The notes under the pieces: generated by a model
What the model was told of the DNA's origin: nothing
The model's database searches: none
What the model saw: only the letters and a program-made list of their open reading frames with translations
Made by a program: the position numbers and the translations under genes
Source: an uncultured Sulfitobacter sp.
Lineage (GTDB): Bacteria > Pseudomonadota > Alphaproteobacteria > Rhodobacterales > Rhodobacteraceae
Direction of reading: 5' to 3'
NCBI GenBank assembly: GCA_938003685.1
Contig: CALKXT010000030.1
Span: forward strand, 1 to 64,000
Length of the DNA stretch: 64,000 bases
Part shown: one piece after another, positions 9,114 through 17,855 of the stretch
Layout: the number at the start of each line of letters is the position of its first letter
How positions within the stretch are numbered: position 1 is the stretch's first letter

Positions 9114-10295
9114 TCAGTTTGAAACAATCTGAAAGTCGACCCGACTGTTTGGCAACCCAGGCTGACCCGCGATACCGACAGAAAAAGACGGTGCAGAAAT
9201 CAAAATCCGGTCCTGAGAGAAACCAGCAGATTTCAAATTACTTAACATAGCCAAGGCCCTCATTCTGCCTGTGGCAACGCTTTCGCGTGTGCCCGGCTCA
9301 TCCGTATGATGGCCAACAATCCGCAACCACGCACCTTCGCAGCGCGCAACCTCAGCTGCCAAATTGAACACAGCGTCCATTTGACTGGATGGTGCTGTTA
9401 TCGCGTTCACCGAATAGAATTGACGCGCTTGCTCTGCTGCAAACTCAAGCTCGCCCACACAATCAGCAGCAGGTTTTTGCCACTGCTGGGCGGACTGGGT
9501 AAAGCTGGCCTTTTGCACTATCGGTACAATCGAAAACTCAACCCGGCGGTCATAATAGGCCGAATCCTCTGGCCCTTGGACATTTGAACCTTGCTTGTCC
9601 CCATGTCCAATCGCGACAAAATTTGTTGTGTCAATTCCTGAAGCGGAAAGACGATTGATAATGGATTGCGCTCGTTTTTCGCTCAAAACTTGATTGATGC
9701 GTGAATCACCTGACGGATCGGAATGGCCTTCAACTTGAACCGTAAAGCCGGGACATTCACTTGCAACCATACCGATCAACCGCGCAGCAGAAAGCCCCGC
9801 ATCCTCACCAGAAAGCCCGCCTGCAGGAAAATATATTTTAGCAGATTCTGCCAGCGCAGTCAGGTCTTCTTGGCACGAGCTATCCACCGTATTATTGGCT
9901 TGCGCTTTGGAAAAGAAATCCGCAGCCGTGGTTGCCGTGAGCGCAACGGTTTGTGGTTTTAATGCGACTTCTGGCTGAACCTCAGGCGTAAGAGCCAAGA
10001 CGTCCAGCGGTGCGTTGCGCGTGACAGTCATTTCAGTTTCATCAAAGTCTGTGGTATTTTGCGCCGCAGATACTGGCGTGTCGATTGCACCCCCTGCATT
10101 TGCTTCCAAAGCAGCTTGTACCGACGCATTCAGAGCTGAAAACCGCTCGTCTTTTATCAACTCCGCCTCTCGTTGAGTATTTTCACCTGCATCAAACAAA
10201 GAAACGCCACTGTCTTTGAACAGATAAATCGTAGCAAAAAATACAATTGCCAATGTTGGTGCGATCCAAGGTAGATTATTTCTTAAGAGTCTCAT
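9114..10295 (-). CDS. Membrane-anchored protein with two tandem OmpA-like domains
   Basis: N-terminal TM (WIAPTLAIVFFATIYLF); repeat 1 VQVEGHSDPSGDSRINQVLSEKRAQSI...DRRVEFSI; repeat 2 LRIVGHHTDEPGTRESVATGRMRALAML...NSRVDFQIV. Confidence 0.85.
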   Translation of the reverse strand: MRLLRNNLPWIAPTLAIVFFATIYLFKDSGVSLFDAGENTQREAELIKDERFSALNASVQAALEANAGGAIDTPVSAAQNTTDFDETEMTVTRNAPLDVLALTPEVQPEVALKPQTVALTATTAADFFSKAQANNTVDSSCQEDLTALAESAKIYFPAGGLSGEDAGLSAARLIGMVASECPGFTVQVEGHSDPSGDSRINQVLSEKRAQSIINRLSASGIDTTNFVAIGHGDKQGSNVQGPEDSAYYDRRVEFSIVPIVQKASFTQSAQQWQKPAADCVGELEFAAEQARQFYSVNAITAPSSQMDAVFNLAAEVARCEGAWLRIVGHHTDEPGTRESVATGRMRALAMLSNLKSAGFSQDRILISAPSFSVGIAGQPGLPNSRVDFQIVSN

Positions 10296-10632
10296 TTTGC
10301 TCGTAGCCCCCCAGCTAAGTCTTGCCTGTTTGTGCAACGGCCAGCATCATATTGCCGATCCATCTACCTATAGATGGAAATGTGGTGACCACGTCAACAT
10401 ATAGGTGTGTGTTTTGGGCGTGAAATGGATAAAACAGTATAAAATCTGGCATATGGTGATCAAAAACTATAGCTCGACACAACCTATAGGTGCGTATATT
10501 CCAGAATTCTTGCAGTGACGCGGTTTTTACAATGAAAATTGTGTTTGCGCTATCTGGCCCAATTCATCAGGTGATTCACCCACACAATGTCTTGACGAAA
10601 CCATCTCATCCGCATACCCACGCGCCCATGGC

Positions 10633-10709
10633 GGGCCTGTAGCTCAGTTGGTTAGAGCAGAGCGCTCATAACGCTTTGGTCGTAGGTTCGAGTCCTACCG
10701 GGCCTACCA
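10633..10709 (+). tRNA. tRNA with CAT anticodon (tRNA-Met or tRNA-Ile2)
   Basis: GGGCCTGTAGCTCAGTTGGTTAGAGC...GAGCG-CTCATAA-CGCTT...GGTTCGAGTCC...CCA; full cloverleaf, encoded CCA. Confidence 0.92.
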
Positions 10710-10827
10710 TATTTGATATTTTCAAAACGCATCCCCGTTAGCTGCACAACCTTTCTATTGATGTTGGTTGTGGTCAGTTGGTGCGTTCGTTAGGCTTTGG
10801 TATTTTAGTATTTAAAGGTCATTATTA

Positions 10828-11964
10828 ATGAAAATTTTAGTTGTAGGTGCAGGTTTCGCCGGAAGCGTCTATGCACGCCTTGGTGCCGAAGCTGGCCATG
10901 CAGTAAGTATCATTGATAGCAAGCCTCATTTGGGTGGCAGCGCACATGACCGCATGGTTGAAGGCTTGCGGGTAAACGACTACGGCCCACACCTTTTTAA
11001 CACCAGCAACATGCGGGTGGTTTCGTGGCTCAGCCGATTCACCGAGTGGACGTCTTATACACATGTGGCCCGCGCCCTTTTGCCCAGTGGCGATACCATT
11101 CCGTTCCCATTGAACCTTGATAGTCTTGATGCATTGAAAGTCGCTGGTTACGATACGGCCCCGACATATCCGGCGCTGCCAATCACCAAGGATACCACGG
11201 CGCGGGCGTGGTTGAGGTCCATCATCAGTGATGATCTGATAGATTTGTTTTTCGTCAGATATGTGCGCAAAATGTGGGGCATTTCGCTGGATGAACTGCC
11301 CGCGAAGGTCGTTCAACGCGTCCATGTACGTGAAAACAGAGATCCACGCAGCTTTCCAAAAGCGCAATTTCAAGCGTTGCCGCGTGATGGGTATGCAGCC
11401 TTGTTTACCAACATGTTAAACCATCCCCGGATCTCGATCACTTTGAACCAGTCCTTTGAACACACCATGCGTCGTGAATTCGATATGGTGTTCTGTTCAA
11501 TGCCAATTGATCTGTTTTACGATCAAGTCCATGGCGCACTGCCTTATCGTTCAGTACGGTTTCACACGTTTTCGCAAGATATCGACCCTTCAGGTGGCTG
11601 TGCGACGCTCAACATGACCGACCTGTCGACCTATACACGCAAGACCTATTGGCAGCATGTAACGGGTAAGGGCCGTGCGCCGTTTGTGACCACCTTTGAA
11701 GAACCCTGTCGTCCAGAGGAAAACGCGGGCGAACGCTATTATCCAATGCGCACGATTGGCGGGGGTGAGGACGCGCTGCTGGCCAAGTACCAGAAAATTG
11801 CAGACGCTGAGTCGCATAGGCTAAAGTTCATCGGGCGTTGTGGTGCGTTTCAGTATCTAAATATGGATCAGGTGGTTGGACAAAGCCTGCAAGGCGCGAT
11901 GCGGTTTTTTGGGGGTGGCGAAGGAGGCCTGCAATCAGACGCAGTACTGCAAACGGCAACCTAA
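10828..11964 (+). CDS. UDP-galactopyranose mutase family protein
   Basis: MKILVVGAGFAGSVYARLGAEAGHAVSIIDSKPHLGGSAHD...NDYGPHLFNTSN; C-terminal CGAFQYLNMDQVVGQSLQGA. Confidence 0.87.
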   Translation: MKILVVGAGFAGSVYARLGAEAGHAVSIIDSKPHLGGSAHDRMVEGLRVNDYGPHLFNTSNMRVVSWLSRFTEWTSYTHVARALLPSGDTIPFPLNLDSLDALKVAGYDTAPTYPALPITKDTTARAWLRSIISDDLIDLFFVRYVRKMWGISLDELPAKVVQRVHVRENRDPRSFPKAQFQALPRDGYAALFTNMLNHPRISITLNQSFEHTMRREFDMVFCSMPIDLFYDQVHGALPYRSVRFHTFSQDIDPSGGCATLNMTDLSTYTRKTYWQHVTGKGRAPFVTTFEEPCRPEENAGERYYPMRTIGGGEDALLAKYQKIADAESHRLKFIGRCGAFQYLNMDQVVGQSLQGAMRFFGGGEGGLQSDAVLQTAT

Positions 11965-12010
11965 TCGTTCTAGAACCGTGATTCCAAAGACCCGCATGCG
12001 CCCAACCATA

Positions 12011-12460
12011 TCAACGCGTCGCACTCACATGCCAATTGATGGTCATTTCTGCAACGGTTTCGCCGCCCGCGTCTTGGATATTGACCGTAACATCAAAGGC
12101 CACTTTGCCCTCATCCTTAATCGTTTTCATCAATTCAGCACCGGGGGCAGATGTTTTAGCCTGGGCGGTCAACATACCCTTAGCAATGCGTTTAAAGGTA
12201 ATACCCGCAGTCGCTGCAACCGGACGCATCTCTAAAATTACAGGTGCCAAAGCCCCCGCCATTGCCGCACCTGATGCCGCTTCGCCCAGCGTGAACATCG
12301 CACCGGCATGCATAGATTGAATGTGGTTCGAAATCTCATCACGCTGATCCAGCGATGCACTGGCCGCGCCATCCCCCACCTCTAGCAAGGTGATGCCGAC
12401 ATGGTTTTGAAATGGCACTATTGCGCTTAGTTGGGCTTTGATCATGTCATAAGGGGTCAT
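12011..12460 (-). CDS. PaaI/DUF4442-like hotdog-fold thioesterase
   Basis: ISNHIQSMHAGAMFTLGEAASGAAMAG...AGITFKRIAKGMLTAQAKT. Confidence 0.78.
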   Translation of the reverse strand: MTPYDMIKAQLSAIVPFQNHVGITLLEVGDGAASASLDQRDEISNHIQSMHAGAMFTLGEAASGAAMAGALAPVILEMRPVAATAGITFKRIAKGMLTAQAKTSAPGAELMKTIKDEGKVAFDVTVNIQDAGGETVAEMTINWHVSATR

Positions 12461-12552
12461 TTGCAGGGCTCCGGTTTCTGATTTCATCAGAACGTCGCAG
12501 ATCAAAGTCGGGCGGACAATTGTACCGCCACGTCACATGGTCCCCTCACACC

Positions 12553-13878
12553 TTATCGCGCAATGACAATGTCAGCGCGTAACCCCCCCATGCGTGCCGA
12601 TTCACCCAGCCGCAACACGCCACCATGGGCACGTGCTATGTCCGTCGCAATGGCAAGGCCAAGCCCCACACCGCTGCCTTTGTCTTGGTTGCGTGCAGGG
12701 TCAAGCCGCGTAAACGGTCGCGTTGCCTCTGTGCGGCGATTTTCTGGGATGCCGGGACCATCGTCTTCAATCCGAATACGTAGGGTCTTGTCACTCAACA
12801 TAACCGACACTTCTGCCCGAGCCCCGTAACGCACCGCGTTTGAAATCAGGTTATCTATGGCGCGACGCATCGCGATTTTGCGCATCATGACCACGCCTGT
12901 TCCCTCACCTTCACCATCAAGCAAGGTCACATCGCGCCCGGCGCGCTTGGCCTCTGCGACGATCTGGGCAATGAAATCGCTTGGGACAACCTCCTCTGGG
13001 TCGCCCTCGGCTGCACCTTTGGCAAAGTTCAGGAACTCATCCAACATACGCTGCATGTCATCCACGTCTTGCAACAGCGGTGCGGCCTCGTCGTCCTCTA
13101 GCATCGACAGGCTAAGCCGCATCCGCGTGAGCGGTGTGCGCAGATCATGACTGACCCCTGACAGCATCAAGGTGCGTTGTTCAATCTGGCGTTCAATCCG
13201 GTTGCGCATGTCCACAAAAGCATTGCCCGCCGCACGTACTTCAACTGCACCACCGGGCGTATAAGGTTCATGGCGCCCGCGTCCAAAAGCCTCTGCAACA
13301 CGGGCCAGCCGTTTGATCGGACGCAATTGATTGCGCAGATAGATCGACGCAATCAACGTCATTAAAATGCCGAAAAACACCGTGTAGACGAACAACTGAT
13401 GCGGGTTAGCCGCTGAAATGCGCCTACGGTCAAATTGCAACTCCACCGGGCCGTTCTTGGAGGACACATACAGCAACACATCTCGGCCAGACTGCAAGTC
13501 GACCGCTTGCAACCCCTCCAGCATATCAGACAAGCGCTTGGTCAAAACCAAACCGGAAAAATCATACCAAGACCGTGTGCTTTTACCTGGCACTTGGCTC
13601 ACCGTGACGGGGCGCACCAAAATATCTAGCGGACCCGCAACAGCACTTATCTGAACACCAATATCACCCATATCCGCCGCAGCATCGACTTGTGTCATCA
13701 CCATGCGCAATTCACGTAAAACCGTGTCGGTCATTTGCGTGGTCACACCTTCAAAATGGCGCTGCGCAAAGATCACTGTGACAACCAATTGCAAGAACAC
13801 CACAGGCAACAGCAAAATCAAGGCAGCCCGCCCATAGATGCCACGTGGAAGATATCGTTTGAGCCAGACAAAGAACAT
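12553..13878 (-). CDS. Sensor histidine kinase, EnvZ-like (HAMP-HisKA-HATPase)
   Basis: GVSHDLRTPLTRMRLSLSML H-box; NLISNAVRYGA, IEDDGPGIPENRR, GSGVGLGLAIATDIARAHGG; two TM segments. Confidence 0.92.
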   Translation of the reverse strand: MFFVWLKRYLPRGIYGRAALILLLPVVFLQLVVTVIFAQRHFEGVTTQMTDTVLRELRMVMTQVDAAADMGDIGVQISAVAGPLDILVRPVTVSQVPGKSTRSWYDFSGLVLTKRLSDMLEGLQAVDLQSGRDVLLYVSSKNGPVELQFDRRRISAANPHQLFVYTVFFGILMTLIASIYLRNQLRPIKRLARVAEAFGRGRHEPYTPGGAVEVRAAGNAFVDMRNRIERQIEQRTLMLSGVSHDLRTPLTRMRLSLSMLEDDEAAPLLQDVDDMQRMLDEFLNFAKGAAEGDPEEVVPSDFIAQIVAEAKRAGRDVTLLDGEGEGTGVVMMRKIAMRRAIDNLISNAVRYGARAEVSVMLSDKTLRIRIEDDGPGIPENRRTEATRPFTRLDPARNQDKGSGVGLGLAIATDIARAHGGVLRLGESARMGGLRADIVIAR

Positions 13879-13923
13879 GTCGTAAAGCTTAACCACCGCG
13901 CCCCCCCTGCGAAAGGCCAAACC

Positions 13924-14835
13924 ATGCTGCCTGATGATGACTTTAATCCAATTATCGGCATAGCCGCGGTGTTAGAGCCGGGATTGCGCAGGATTGTCGC
14001 CCCCAACCCCTCGCCCATGACGCATCGCGGAACCAATACCTATCTGATCGGGGACAGCGCACTGGCGGTTATCGACCCGGGACCAGATTCCCCCGCGCAC
14101 CTTGACGCAATCTTGGCCGCTGTGCAGCCGGGCCAACACATCAGCCATATCATTGTGACCCACACCCATCTTGATCATTCGCCCCTTGCACGGCCTTTGG
14201 CAGATAGATGCGGCGCGCCTGTGTTGGCCTTCGGGGATGCCACCGCAGGGCGATCAAGCGTGATGCGCCAACTGGCCGCCAGCGGATTGATGGGCGGCGG
14301 TGAGGGTATCGATATAGAGTTCCTGCCCGATGTTATCCTAAAGGATGAAGAAGTTATTTCCGGCGACGGCTGGACCCTAGAAGCGCTGCACACCCCCGGT
14401 CATATTGGCAACCACCTGTGCCTTGCGTGGGGCGATGCCTGCCTGACTGCAGATCATGTGATGGGCTGGGCGTCCTCGCTGGTATCGCCCCCGGATGGTG
14501 ATCTAACCGACTTCATGACGTCCTGCGCGCAACTGCAAACCCGCAACTGGCGTATCTTCTATCCAGGTCACGGCGCACCTGTTGACGATCCAGCAGCACG
14601 ACTTGACTGGCTTGTGAGCCATAGAAATTCTCGCGAAGCAGCAATCTTAACCGAACTGGCGAAAGGCCCAAGCACAGCAGAAACGCTCGCCGCGCAGATC
14701 TATACACAAACGCCCCCTGCTCTTTTGGGTGCTGCAACGCGAAACGTCCTTGCACATCTTATTGATCTATCAGGAAAATCCACAGTTGAACCGGTTGGAG
14801 CACTGCACGCCGCAGCATCCTTTCGCATCCGCTAA
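13924..14835 (+). CDS. MBL-fold metallo-hydrolase (LACTB2-like)
   Basis: THRGTNTYLIGDSALAVIDPGPDSPAHLDAI...VTHTHLDHSPLARPL...LHTPGHIGNHLCL; 45 bp from the divergent kinase start. Confidence 0.88.
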   Translation: MLPDDDFNPIIGIAAVLEPGLRRIVAPNPSPMTHRGTNTYLIGDSALAVIDPGPDSPAHLDAILAAVQPGQHISHIIVTHTHLDHSPLARPLADRCGAPVLAFGDATAGRSSVMRQLAASGLMGGGEGIDIEFLPDVILKDEEVISGDGWTLEALHTPGHIGNHLCLAWGDACLTADHVMGWASSLVSPPDGDLTDFMTSCAQLQTRNWRIFYPGHGAPVDDPAARLDWLVSHRNSREAAILTELAKGPSTAETLAAQIYTQTPPALLGAATRNVLAHLIDLSGKSTVEPVGALHAAASFRIR

Positions 14836-14915
14836 ATCTTTTCTCAAAAATCTGCTTTTTTGAAGCAAATCCCTCTGGACGCGCCAAAATCTCACTGCTA
14901 TATCGCCCATACCGT

Positions 14916-14990
14916 TCCGACGTAGCTCAGTGGTAGAGCAGTTGACTGTTAATCAATTGGTCGTAGGTTCGACCCCTACCGTCGGAGCCA
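14916..14990 (+). tRNA. tRNA-Asn (GTT)
   Basis: TCCGACGTAGCTCAGTGGTAGAGCAGTTGACTGTTAATCAATTGGTCGTAGGTTCGACCCCTACCGTCGGAGCCA cloverleaf with anticodon GTT. Confidence 0.96.
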
Positions 14991-14991
14991 T

Positions 14992-15030
14992 AAAAAGCCA
15001 ACAAGTACAATTACTTGTTGGCTTTTTTGC
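14992..15030 (+). terminator. Terminator immediately after tRNA-Asn
   Basis: AAAAAGCCAACAAGTA-caat-TACTTGTTGGCTTTTT, 16-bp perfect stem. Confidence 0.85.
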
Positions 15031-15336
15031 TTTTCATGATTTGGTGATTTTTGATTTAAAAAAGCACTACGGAAGCAATGCTCTGGACATTTCAGGCGCA
15101 GCTCGTGCGCAACATTGTAACAAAAGCGGTCTCTCATTTTGACCTTCGTCGAGAACAGCGCATTTCAAAAATTTCCACCCCGAGTAATCCCCTTTGGACT
15201 GTAAAAATACTGCTTTCAGTGGGCCTTGGCTGTCCTTCCAGACACGGTTACGTGGCCACTGTTTTTATATGGTGCGCAGATTATGAAGAAAGCCTCTGAT
15301 CGATTTGCCTAGCGATCTCTAACCCATCCCATACGA

Positions 15337-15618
15337 TCAAAATTCATCATTCTCAGGCACAGTCCCAAACCGCGCTAAAAACGTCGGCACGCTGACTTCG
15401 CCAGAGCTTGGGTCCTCCGTAACCATATAGGCATCTGCGCCAACACAGTCCTCGGAACGGGATTCACGCTCGGCTCGTTCTTCTGCCTGTGACGCGTTAG
15501 TGTACTGAAATTGCTTGCCGATGTGCAGGCTAGCCTGCTTGCCAGCCCCAGCACGCTTTTCAATGTAGGTTTGGCAAATGTAATGAATTTTTGGGACATT
15601 TTCGTCTGTGTCGGTCAT
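15337..15618 (-). CDS. Hypothetical protein
   Basis: Open frame MTDTDENVPKIHYICQTYIEKRAGAGKQASLHIGKQFQYTNASQAEERAERESRSEDCVGADAYMV...; coherent composition, internal ATG start. Confidence 0.6.
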   Translation of the reverse strand: MTDTDENVPKIHYICQTYIEKRAGAGKQASLHIGKQFQYTNASQAEERAERESRSEDCVGADAYMVTEDPSSGEVSVPTFLARFGTVPENDEF

Positions 15619-15760
15619 CGCTGGGTTCCTCCGATTCCGATTTGGAACAAAATAAGAACAAATGTGATGTTTAGCAATAGACGACTGTACCATGTAGAAC
15701 GATAGATACTTCTATCTCCAAACACTTTTGCTTGTATCCACCTCTCAATAGCGCCATTTC

Positions 15761-16729
15761 TTGCGCCATATGTCCTCATCTTTACCCATCACCCTTCACT
15801 CTGACACGCTACGCGCAAGTATTTTGCCGCAGGGTGCTACGCTTGTGGATCTGCGTTTTAGCGACCAGACCCGCAATATGGTTATTGGGTTTGCAGACCC
15901 TCAAGATCACATCAATGTGCCGATTTGTGCGGGGTCGTTGGTTGGGCCTGTCGCCAATCGGGTGCGCGACGGTCACGTTACATTATCGGGCAAAACCTAC
16001 CAAATGCCTCTGAACGAAGGTCCAAACACGCTACATTCTGGGCCAGATGGGCTGCACACACAAATGTGGCAGCTTCACAGTCAGACATCGGCGGCGCTGA
16101 CCCTGTCATGCCAATTGAGGGATGGCACAAACGGCCTGCCGGGGACTAGACAGATCAGCGCCATCTATAGTCTGATGGGCAACACCCTAAGCCTCACCAT
16201 CACTGCGACTACAGACCACCCCACACCGATGAACATCGCAGCACACCCGTATTGGAACCTTGATGGGCAGCCTGACGTGGGCGGGCATCATATTACTGTT
16301 CATGCGGCTGACTACCTACCAACTGATATACAAGGCCTTCCTACGGGTGACCTTAAACCTCTCAGCGGCACCGCGTTTGATTTCAAAACCGCCTGCCCGG
16401 TTCCATTGTCCCCAGATTTGGACGTTAACTTTTGCTTGGCGCGCGCCCCAAGGCCGACGCCACAACCTGCCGCCATACTTGTGGGGTCTGATGGGACACG
16501 CTTAGACATTGCGACCACGGCCCCCGGCCTTCAGGTCTATGCAGGTTCAGGATTGCCAGAATTACCTGTAACCATGGCTGGTTCACCACCCCTCAAACCA
16601 TATTCTGGAATCGCGTTGGAACCACAGCATTGGCCCGACGCGCCGCATCATACGCATTTCCCGCAAATCACGTTGCACCCCGGCGAAACCTACACCCAGA
16701 CCACACATTACACACTAACCCCGCCCTGA
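15761..16729 (+). CDS. Aldose 1-epimerase family protein
   Basis: GSLVGPVANRVRDGHVTLSGKTYQMPLNEGPNTLHSGPDGLHTQMW...AAHPYWNLDG...SGIALEPQHWPDAPHHTHFPQITLHPGETY. Confidence 0.9.
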   Translation: MRHMSSSLPITLHSDTLRASILPQGATLVDLRFSDQTRNMVIGFADPQDHINVPICAGSLVGPVANRVRDGHVTLSGKTYQMPLNEGPNTLHSGPDGLHTQMWQLHSQTSAALTLSCQLRDGTNGLPGTRQISAIYSLMGNTLSLTITATTDHPTPMNIAAHPYWNLDGQPDVGGHHITVHAADYLPTDIQGLPTGDLKPLSGTAFDFKTACPVPLSPDLDVNFCLARAPRPTPQPAAILVGSDGTRLDIATTAPGLQVYAGSGLPELPVTMAGSPPLKPYSGIALEPQHWPDAPHHTHFPQITLHPGETYTQTTHYTLTPP

Positions 16730-16835
16730 TATCGGCATTCAATGACCCCAATTGCGCCCTGCCCCCGGCAGAATTAAGCGGCACCTTAGAACGTGGGGCA
16801 GCCCAAAACAGCCTGCCCATCACAGAGGAAGGAGC

Positions 16836-16949
16836 ATGCCGTTATGGCCCGTCTTGATCGAAGTGAAAGCGCACAAAAACCCAGACCACGCCCGGTGCCT
16901 AGACCGGTGCCAACACCCATCGCATCCAAGCCACAGCCATCCCCATTGA
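16836..16949 (+). CDS. Candidate 37-aa microprotein (alternative to an overlapping 42-aa frame)
   Basis: Strong SD-like GAGGAAGGAG just upstream of ATG 16836; a second frame from ATG 16844 to 16972 also looks proline-rich and protein-like. Confidence 0.25.
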   Translation: MPLWPVLIEVKAHKNPDHARCLDRCQHPSHPSHSHPH

Positions 16950-17010
16950 TTACCGATTACGCCAGTATCTGACCCGTGACTTCAACAGGTTAAGCTTCTA
17001 AAATGCCCCG

Positions 17011-17337
17011 ATGAGCACACCCGTTTCATCCATCCGTAACCTTGGTCCCGCATTCGAGGCCAGTTGCACAGCCGCAGGCATCCACAGCGCCGAAGAGCTA
17101 CGAGACCTTGGGGCCGATGCCGCCTACAGCGCAATCTTACGCACTGGCGTGCGCCCGCATTTCATTGGCTATTATGTGTTGGTCATGGGCCTACAGGGCC
17201 GCCCATGGAACGATTGCAAAGGCAAAGAGAAAAAGGCGCTGCGCGTCAAATTTGATGCGATCAAAGCCGACAGCCATGACCCTGTGACATCCGAATTTGA
17301 ACGCATGATGAACCTCATTGGTGTACGTAACGTCTAA
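17011..17337 (+). CDS. TfoX/Sxy C-terminal-domain protein
   Basis: SIRNLGPAFEASCTAAGIHSAEELRDLGADAAYSAILRTGVRPHFIGYYVLVMGLQGRPWND. Confidence 0.8.
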   Translation: MSTPVSSIRNLGPAFEASCTAAGIHSAEELRDLGADAAYSAILRTGVRPHFIGYYVLVMGLQGRPWNDCKGKEKKALRVKFDAIKADSHDPVTSEFERMMNLIGVRNV

Positions 17338-17386
17338 TTACACAACGCTTCAGCTCATTGAAATAAAGTGACAATTACCTATCTGT

Positions 17387-17791
17387 TTGTACATGGATTT
17401 CGACAAACACCCTCATGCCGCCGATCTGGCACGGCTTCGTAAACTGGCCCAGCGTATGGATAGCGCTTTTCGCGTGCCTGTTTTTGGTATCCGATTGGGG
17501 TGGGATTCGATGTTGGGTTTTGTGCCCGTAGTTGGTGATGCGCTGACCCTTGCCCCATCGGTATTTATCTTGCGCGAATCCATCCGCATGGGTGTATCCA
17601 AAACAGTGATGGCGCAGATGGGCATAAACGTCGGTATTGACCTTGCCATAGGTGCGATCCCGCTTGTTGGTGACATCTTTGACATCGGGTGGCGGTCAAA
17701 CACGCGAAACGTGGATTTGCTGCACAGCCATCTGGCTAAAACGGGCACGATAAACGCACCAAATGCCACTACGCTGACCATCGAAACCTAG
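17387..17791 (+). CDS. DUF4112 domain-containing protein
   Basis: LAQRMDSAFRVPVFGIRLGWDSMLGFVPVVGDALTLAPSVFIL...VGIDLAIGAIPLVGDIFDIGWRSNTRNVDLL. Confidence 0.85.
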   Translation: MYMDFDKHPHAADLARLRKLAQRMDSAFRVPVFGIRLGWDSMLGFVPVVGDALTLAPSVFILRESIRMGVSKTVMAQMGINVGIDLAIGAIPLVGDIFDIGWRSNTRNVDLLHSHLAKTGTINAPNATTLTIET

Positions 17792-17802
17792 CAAACAAAG
17801 AA

Positions 17803-17830
17803 AAAGGGCCGCATCACTGCGACCCTTTCT
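17803..17830 (-). terminator. Terminator between the convergent DUF4112 gene and ndk
   Basis: Minus strand aaagggtcgca-gtga-tgcggcccttttt stem plus T-run. Confidence 0.7.
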
Positions 17831-17855
17831 AACATTTTCCAGTTGGAAAGTTGGA

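Noticed and set aside
15078-15299. 73-aa plus-strand ORF MLWTFQAQLVRNIVTKAV...
   Set aside because: Short, no recognisable motif or convincing RBS; treated as non-coding.
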